DNA from: Bacteroidaceae bacterium
GTDB taxonomy: Bacteria; Bacteroidota; Bacteroidia; Bacteroidales; Bacteroidaceae
Length of the DNA: 40,351 nt
Reading direction: 5' to 3'
NCBI GenBank assembly: GCA_017617335.1
Contig: JAFZWK010000050.1
Span: 1-40,351 of the forward strand
The notes beneath the pieces were generated by a model, which did no database searches, was not told where the DNA came from, and saw only the letters and a list, made by a program, of their open reading frames with translations. Both the position numbers and the translations under genes were made by a program. Shown in pieces: positions 36,353 to 40,351 of this stretch (its first letter is position 1; the number at the start of each line of letters is the position of its first letter).

Positions 36353-37558
36353 CTACAACTTGTGTCCCATCCTTGTTCTCTTGGTTTCTAAGTAACGTTT
36401 GTTGTGTTCGTTGGGTTCAATCACGATAGGGATGTTTTCCACGATCTCCAGTCCGTAGCTTTCCAAACCTACACGTTTCACAGGGTTGTTTGTGATTAGA
36501 CGAAGTTTGCTCACCCCCATCTCACGCAGGATTTCAGCTCCCACACCATATTCGCGCTCGTCTGGTTGGAATCCCAAATGGATGTTTGCATCCACGGTAT
36601 CCTCTCCCTGCTCCTGCAGTTTATAAGCTGCAATCTTGTTCATCAGCCCAATGCCTCGACCTTCTTGACTCAGGTAAACGACCAGTCCTTTGTTTTCCTT
36701 CTCTATCATCTGCATGGCTTGATGGAGCTGTTCGCCACAGTCGCATCGACGGCTACTGAAGATATCACCAGTCATGCAACTCGAGTGCATACGCACCAGA
36801 ATGGGCTCATTGTAGTCCCATTTCCCTTTATAAAGCACGACATGTTCCAGCCCGTTGCTCTTTTGCCGGAAGGGAATGATGTGGAAGTGGCCATATTCTG
36901 TAGGCAAGTCAGCCTCTACACCTCTTTCCAACAGTGATTCTTCTTTCGCACGATAAGCAATCAGGTCACGTATGGTAATTATTTTCATATCGAACTGCTC
37001 AGCAATTTTCTGTAATTGAGGCATGCGTGCCATTGTGCCGTCTTCGTTGAGAATCTCTATCAGGGCAGCAGCAGGTTGCAGTCCGCTCAGTCTTGCCAGA
37101 TCTACGGCAGCCTCCGTATGGCCGGCACGGCGCAGTACACCTTTATCTTGTGCATAGAGGGGATTGATGTGACCAGGGCGACCAAAGTCTGTAGGCTTTC
37201 TGTTAGGGTCTGCCAAAGCACGTATGGTGGCAGCTCGGTCGTGGGTACTCACTCCTGTGGTGCATCCTTCCAGTAGGTCAACTGTTACTGTGAAGGGAGT
37301 CCCCAACACGCTGGTGTTTTCTTGAACCTGATGATCCAACTCCAGTTCCTTTGCTCTGCTGATAGTGATGGGAGCACAGAGGACACCACGTCCGTTCTGC
37401 AGCATGAAATTGACTTTTTCTGGGGTAATCAGTTCAGCAGCAGTGATGAAATCACCTTCGTTCTCGCGATCCTCGTCATCCACTACAATCACGAATTTGC
37501 CTGCTCGAAAATCCTCTATTGCCTCTTTTATCGTGCTTAGTTTCACTTGTTCACTCAT
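36353..37558 (-). CDS. ribBA: RibBA: dihydroxybutanone-phosphate synthase / GTP cyclohydrolase II
   Basis: This 401-residue bifunctional enzyme makes both precursors of riboflavin. The N-terminal half has [11 protein letters not shown] (27-37), [11 protein letters not shown] and [11 protein letters not shown] of RibB. The C-terminal half has [20 protein letters not shown] with three zinc-binding Cys and [14 protein letters not shown] of RibA. The length is normal. The start overlaps the lptF/G-like gene by 8 bases. No FMN riboswitch fits in this overlap. Confidence 0.95.
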   Translation of the reverse strand: MSEQVKLSTIKEAIEDFRAGKFVIVVDDEDRENEGDFITAAELITPEKVNFMLQNGRGVLCAPITISRAKELELDHQVQENTSVLGTPFTVTVDLLEGCTTGVSTHDRAATIRALADPNRKPTDFGRPGHINPLYAQDKGVLRRAGHTEAAVDLARLSGLQPAAALIEILNEDGTMARMPQLQKIAEQFDMKIITIRDLIAYRAKEESLLERGVEADLPTEYGHFHIIPFRQKSNGLEHVVLYKGKWDYNEPILVRMHSSCMTGDIFSSRRCDCGEQLHQAMQMIEKENKGLVVYLSQEGRGIGLMNKIAAYKLQEQGEDTVDANIHLGFQPDEREYGVGAEILREMGVSKLRLITNNPVKRVGLESYGLEIVENIPIVIEPNEHNKRYLETKRTRMGHKL

Positions 37559-39461
37559 ATTGTTTTTTGGTTATTCGTTCACTTATCTGCTCATTCAACT
37601 TCTGAATGTCTTGCAAGTCCTTCCAAAGACGCAATCGATAGCGCCAAATGCGGAAGAAGAAAAAAATGCCGAGAGGCAGGAAAATGCCAGTAAACATATT
37701 CCAGCGTGCGCTGCGGAAGGGACGAGTGTGTGCGTCAGGTGCCATGATGGGATACTCGTTGATGCGTGTCAATATCACGTTGTCGCGGCTGTTGTGCAGT
37801 TCCTCGATCAGGGCCTCCAGTCGGTTGTTGATTCCTATGACCGTCGTGTCCTGTTCGTATCGGAAGAAGAGCTTCCAGTAGTTGGGCATCAGGTAAAGAT
37901 GTGCTTTATCCATGTAGGCTTGGCAGTCCTTGTTCAGTACAGCCATGTCTTGTTGGATGCGCTTGTATTCTGGATTGTGGATGATCACTTCCTTTCGGTT
38001 CAGTTTGCGGGTGGTGCGGAGACCCAGCAACTTCATGAAGAAGTTTCGGTATCCTTCAATGTTGAATACAACAGAGTCCTTGTTGGCACGGTTGATCAGG
38101 AAAAGTCCTATGGGAAGTAGCACGGCGGTGCTCAGCCACATGCCGCACAGCATGTTCCATTGTCCCGTCTTAGCCATTTTCTCGCTTCCTACGTTGATAA
38201 TGTAGTAAAATATGAAAATGATTACGCTGATGACTACAGGAATCCCCAGTCCTCCCTTGCGGATAATCGCTCCTAAGGGAGCTCCGATGAAGAAGAACAG
38301 GAGACAGGCGAGGCTCATTGTGTACTTTTTGTTGGCTTCCATGTGATGTTTCCTTAACTGCAGGTTCGAGTCAGCTGTGATGATGGCTCTGAAGTCATAT
38401 TCTGCCTGAGCTGTCGAGACACGTTGCATGGCAGTTCGCCAGGAAGCACTCTGTTCCTCCTCCGTCATGTTAAAGTAGGTGGAGTCGAAGGGCTCTCTGT
38501 TTTGGGCGTTAGCCACTATCTTGACAGAATCTTTTGTACCGGTCGGCAAGTCTCGTTTCAGGATAGTCTCCAAGCTGTTCTTGCAGATAGCGTGACCCAT
38601 GCTGTCAGTCAGGTGAGTCAGCGAGTCGATACCTCGATAAACTTCCGCCAGGTCCTTCGTTTGCGCGTTGCCAGCAAAGAGGTTGGCATCCATCAGGTTG
38701 AAGTTCCCGTCAAAGGGAATCACGTCGACTTCTGTGACAAAGGATTCACGCATGTAGGGAACATTGGCACGCAGGATATTGTTGCCTCCTTGATTGTCCA
38801 TGTTGCGGAATCGCTCGCCATTGTAAAGAGTCAGCATCAGATGCATCTTGTCCTCAGTACTCTGAAGGCGGGCACTGTCGGCTAATACGATCTGTGCATC
38901 CTCGTATCCGTCCGTAGTGCTGTAGATCATCACGCCATACAGCATCCCTGTCTCCTTGTCCTTGTGTTCCACAAAGAGATTGTAACCAGGGATGGAGTTG
39001 TAGAAGATTCCCTCAGGAATCTCCAGCTCAGGCGATTTCTGTTTCATGCTCCAAACCAGCGTGGCCAATTGCTTGGTGGCTTCTGGACCAATGTTGTTCT
39101 GGAAATAGAAACTGCCTCCGCAGACAAGCAGGACAAACAGGAAAATGGGCTGCAGGATACGTACCAAAGGAATGCCCGCTGCCTTCATGCTCAGCAGTTC
39201 GAAACGTTCGCCCAGATTGCCGAAAGTGATCAGGCTCGCCAATAAAACGGCTAAAGGAAGACTGGTGGGCACCAAAGTCAGTCCACTGTAGTAGAAGAAT
39301 TTCATCAGCACCTCAGTGCTCAGTCCCTTTCCAATCAATTCGTCCACATATCTCCACATGAATTGCATCATGAAAATGAACAGGCAAATGAAAAAAGTTC
39401 CCGCAAAGAGTAGCAGGTAAGATTTCAGAATGAAAATGTCCAGTTTCTTTATTATTCTCAT
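37551..39461 (-). CDS. LptF/LptG (YjgP/YjgQ)-family permease, enlarged
   Basis: The 636-residue product from 39461 starts [16 protein letters not shown]; an ATG at 39470 would add three residues. Three N-terminal membrane segments (about 10-33, 55-80, 100-120), a large periplasmic part, then three segments (about 375-460) give the LptF/LptG plan, the inner-membrane core that lifts lipopolysaccharide with LptB. A C-terminal extension of about 160 residues with one more hydrophobic stretch ([18 protein letters not shown]) makes it much longer than the proteobacterial 350-400 residues, as in other Bacteroidetes members. It is first in a run with ribBA and the aminotransferase. Confidence 0.85.
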   Translation of the reverse strand: MRIIKKLDIFILKSYLLLFAGTFFICLFIFMMQFMWRYVDELIGKGLSTEVLMKFFYYSGLTLVPTSLPLAVLLASLITFGNLGERFELLSMKAAGIPLVRILQPIFLFVLLVCGGSFYFQNNIGPEATKQLATLVWSMKQKSPELEIPEGIFYNSIPGYNLFVEHKDKETGMLYGVMIYSTTDGYEDAQIVLADSARLQSTEDKMHLMLTLYNGERFRNMDNQGGNNILRANVPYMRESFVTEVDVIPFDGNFNLMDANLFAGNAQTKDLAEVYRGIDSLTHLTDSMGHAICKNSLETILKRDLPTGTKDSVKIVANAQNREPFDSTYFNMTEEEQSASWRTAMQRVSTAQAEYDFRAIITADSNLQLRKHHMEANKKYTMSLACLLFFFIGAPLGAIIRKGGLGIPVVISVIIFIFYYIINVGSEKMAKTGQWNMLCGMWLSTAVLLPIGLFLINRANKDSVVFNIEGYRNFFMKLLGLRTTRKLNRKEVIIHNPEYKRIQQDMAVLNKDCQAYMDKAHLYLMPNYWKLFFRYEQDTTVIGINNRLEALIEELHNSRDNVILTRINEYPIMAPDAHTRPFRSARWNMFTGIFLPLGIFFFFRIWRYRLRLWKDLQDIQKLNEQISERITKKQYE

Positions 39462-39486
39462 AATGCACACGTGCGCAATCGATGGA

Positions 39487-39494
39487 CAAAGGTA
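39487..39494 (-). promoter_or_regulatory. -7 promoter element for lptF/G-like gene
   Basis: Minus-strand TACCTTTG lies 26 bases before the start at 39461, supporting that start. Confidence 0.5.
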
Positions 39495-39568
39495 CTACAA
39501 TTACGTGAAAAGAGAAAGATTCACAAGATGAAAGTTTCACCTTTTCTCATTTTTTTCTTTGTATTTTC

Positions 39569-39599
39569 TTTGCAGATACGGAAAAAGTATCTACCTTTG
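39569..39599 (+). promoter_or_regulatory. Bacteroidetes-type promoter for tRNA-Met
   Basis: TTTG (39569-39572), a 19-base gap, then TACCTTTG (39592-39599), 20 bases before the tRNA 5' end. A full consensus match. Confidence 0.7.
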
Positions 39600-39618
39600 C
39601 ACTCGCAAATCAGCGGAT

Positions 39619-39692
39619 GGCGGGATAGCTCAGCTGGTTAGAGCGTCGGATTCATAATCCGAAGGTCAAGGGTTCAAGTCCCTTTCCCGCTA
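39619..39692 (+). tRNA. tRNA-Met (anticodon CAU)
   Basis: The 74-base tRNA has acceptor arms GGCGGGA and TCCCGCT (G1 with U72), discriminator A, D-arm AGCTCAGCTGGTTAGAGC, anticodon stem TCGGA/TCCGA around TTCATAA, and T-loop TTCAAGT. CCA is not encoded. It lacks the C1-A72 mismatch of the initiator, so it is elongator Met, or less likely a lysidine-modified Ile tRNA. Confidence 0.93.
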
Positions 39693-39698
39693 CGAAAC

Positions 39699-39735
39699 AA
39701 CCCTTGTAACCGATTGGATTACAGGGGTTATTTGT
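39699..39735 (+). terminator. Rho-independent-like terminator after tRNA-Met
   Basis: AACCCTTGTAA (39699-39709) pairs with TTACAGGGGTT (39719-39729), 11 bp with one G-T pair and a 9-base loop, followed by the T-rich ATTTGTTT. It is 6 bases past the tRNA. Confidence 0.7.
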
Positions 39736-39992
39736 TTCCTGAGAGGTACTGAAAGAGTACGAGGTAGCAAATCATACGAGACCTACACCAATGAAACGCT
39801 TTATTGTTAATGGAAATTTCTAAACGTATCGCGTGGTACGCATGGTGCGCAGGTCAAGACAGTCTTCAACAACTCCCCCTCATTTTATCCCATACTACCC
39901 GCAAATTCAATGGGCGCTGCGCATGCTGACTCCTGCAGTACATGCCAACTCGCTTTTTCAGGAAACTCCTCATCGCTTTGTTTCTCCAAACG

Positions 39993-40068
39993 CAACACGT
40001 TGAAACCCCAAAGTCAACACGTTGAAACCCCAAAGTCAACACGTTGAAATCCCAAAGTCAACACGTTG
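39993..40068. repeat. 22-bp phased dyad repeat, array 3 (four units)
   Basis: Identical cores CAACACGTTG start at 39993, 40015, 40037 and 40059. Spacers are AAACCCCAAAGT twice, then AAATCCCAAAGT, and AAATCAGAAAGT after the last core. Read on the other strand, the core is CAACGTGTTG and the spacer ACTTTGGGGTTT, which is close to the array 2 spacer TCTTTGCTGTTT. It is therefore the same family in the opposite orientation. Confidence 0.88.
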
Positions 40069-40252
40069 AAATCAGAAAGTTCAAAGTAAACGGAAAAATC
40101 TAAGAGAAAAGAAAGAGGGAATCCGTTGCCTGTATGGGTGGCTAATTTACCTGTTTTTACCCCTCTTGCGACAGATTCTTGCCCTGTTCTGGGGTTTTGT
40201 CGCAAATGCAGCAGCCAGTCGCATACACTTGGAAAGAAAAGCAGAAAAATCC

Positions 40253-40283
40253 ATTGTGTCCAGTAATAACCGCCTTACCTTTG
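40253..40283 (+). promoter_or_regulatory. Promoter for the right-edge gene
   Basis: ATTG (40253-40256, three of four bases of TTTG), a 19-base gap, then TACCTTTG (40276-40283) and C. It is 41 bases before the ATG at 40324. Confidence 0.55.
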
Positions 40284-40323
40284 CATCAGAAAACAAAAGT
40301 AATAACATTTAAAAGATACGATT

Positions 40324-40351
40324 ATGAAAACGATGGAATTAAACCCAATGA
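40324..40351 (+). CDS. Start of a gene cut by the window edge
   Basis: ATG at 40324 opens a frame MKTMELNPM that runs off the end. A promoter at 40253-40283 and an A-rich leader support it. The opening is hydrophilic and not a Sec signal so far. It faintly recalls the leader of small double-glycine-type peptides, but nine residues cannot show this. Confidence 0.45.

Larger units (their letters stand above)
39693..40323. other. Gene-poor region between tRNA-Met and the right-edge gene
   Basis: About 630 bases hold the tRNA terminator (39699-39735), the four-unit 22-bp array (39993-40068) and a promoter (40253-40283). No convincing gene is seen; a short minus-strand frame through the array at 40014-40205 looks like chance. 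Confidence 0.6.

Noticed and set aside
37559-37700. An FMN riboswitch before ribBA
   Set aside because: The ribBA start overlaps the upstream gene and no conserved RFN-type stem pattern is visible.
37365-38120. A 251-residue plus-strand open frame across ribBA and the lptF/G-like gene
   Set aside because: It is antisense to two well-supported genes and spans their overlap; the composition looks like a shadow.
39993-40068. A CRISPR array
   Set aside because: The repeated core is only 10 bases, spacers are 12 bases and nearly identical, and no cas gene is in the window.
40014-40205. A 63-residue minus-strand frame through array 3
   Set aside because: Part of it is simply translated repeat, with no signal, domain or promoter.

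Overview
The window looks like the chromosome of a gut or rumen member of the Bacteroidales, most likely Prevotella in the broad sense. The grounds are: promoters of the Bacteroidetes type (TAnnTTTG, sometimes with TTTG 19-20 bases upstream), A-rich ribosome-binding regions with few Shine-Dalgarno sites, many secreted or lipoprotein carbohydrate enzymes, BspA-type leucine-rich repeats joined to a GH43 enzyme, and the Bacteroidetes versions of ParC, an enlarged LptF/LptG permease, glycyl-tRNA synthetase and DUF3316. No species can be named from sequence alone.

Layout. (1) 1-11882 is a carbohydrate-active island: a GH95-like lipoprotein on the minus strand diverges from a five-gene plus-strand run encoding a GH2-like enzyme, a CE15 glucuronoyl-esterase-like protein, a GH101-like lipoprotein, an exported TIM-barrel-like protein of unrecognised family with a duplicated helix-turn-helix-like N-terminus, and a GH99/WbsX-like lipoprotein. 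All six are exported, no SusC/SusD pair or regulator is in view, and several have changes at expected catalytic positions. (2) 11883-12421 is non-coding and carries a five-unit array of a 22-bp phased repeat between two copies of a second small repeat. (3) 12422-17032 on the minus strand holds a CPA2-type cation/proton antiporter, LolD and CvfB as an overlapping set, followed by a secreted SGNH hydrolase. (4) 17178-26432 is mostly core: asd coupled to an SGNH esterase; FKBP and glycyl-tRNA synthetase (minus); topoisomerase IV subunit A, a DUF3316-like protein and an S41 peptidase (plus). (5) 26671-27892 is an ECF sigma factor with a one-TM putative anti-sigma partner whose coding sequence contains a three-unit array of the same 22-bp repeat. 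(6) After tRNA-Leu(UAG), 28316-35084 is a second carbohydrate-related island: a beta-helix protein, two exported FAD-dependent oxidoreductases (one with a Sec-type signal, one with a Tat-type signal) and a GH43-BspA fusion. (7) 35121-39461 (minus) runs lptF/G-like, ribBA, aspartate aminotransferase. (8) tRNA-Met(CAU) with its own promoter and terminator, a third 22-bp array, and the first nine codons of a gene cut by the window edge complete the window.

The two points most worth following up are the 22-bp phased repeat family (twelve units in three arrays, with apparent covariation between the dyad arms) and the location of one array inside the putative anti-sigma gene. There three units add exactly 66 bp, so the frame is kept, while gain or loss of one unit would truncate the protein. 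The first carbohydrate island, with its variant active sites and its unrecognised exported enzyme, is the best candidate for new glycan chemistry.
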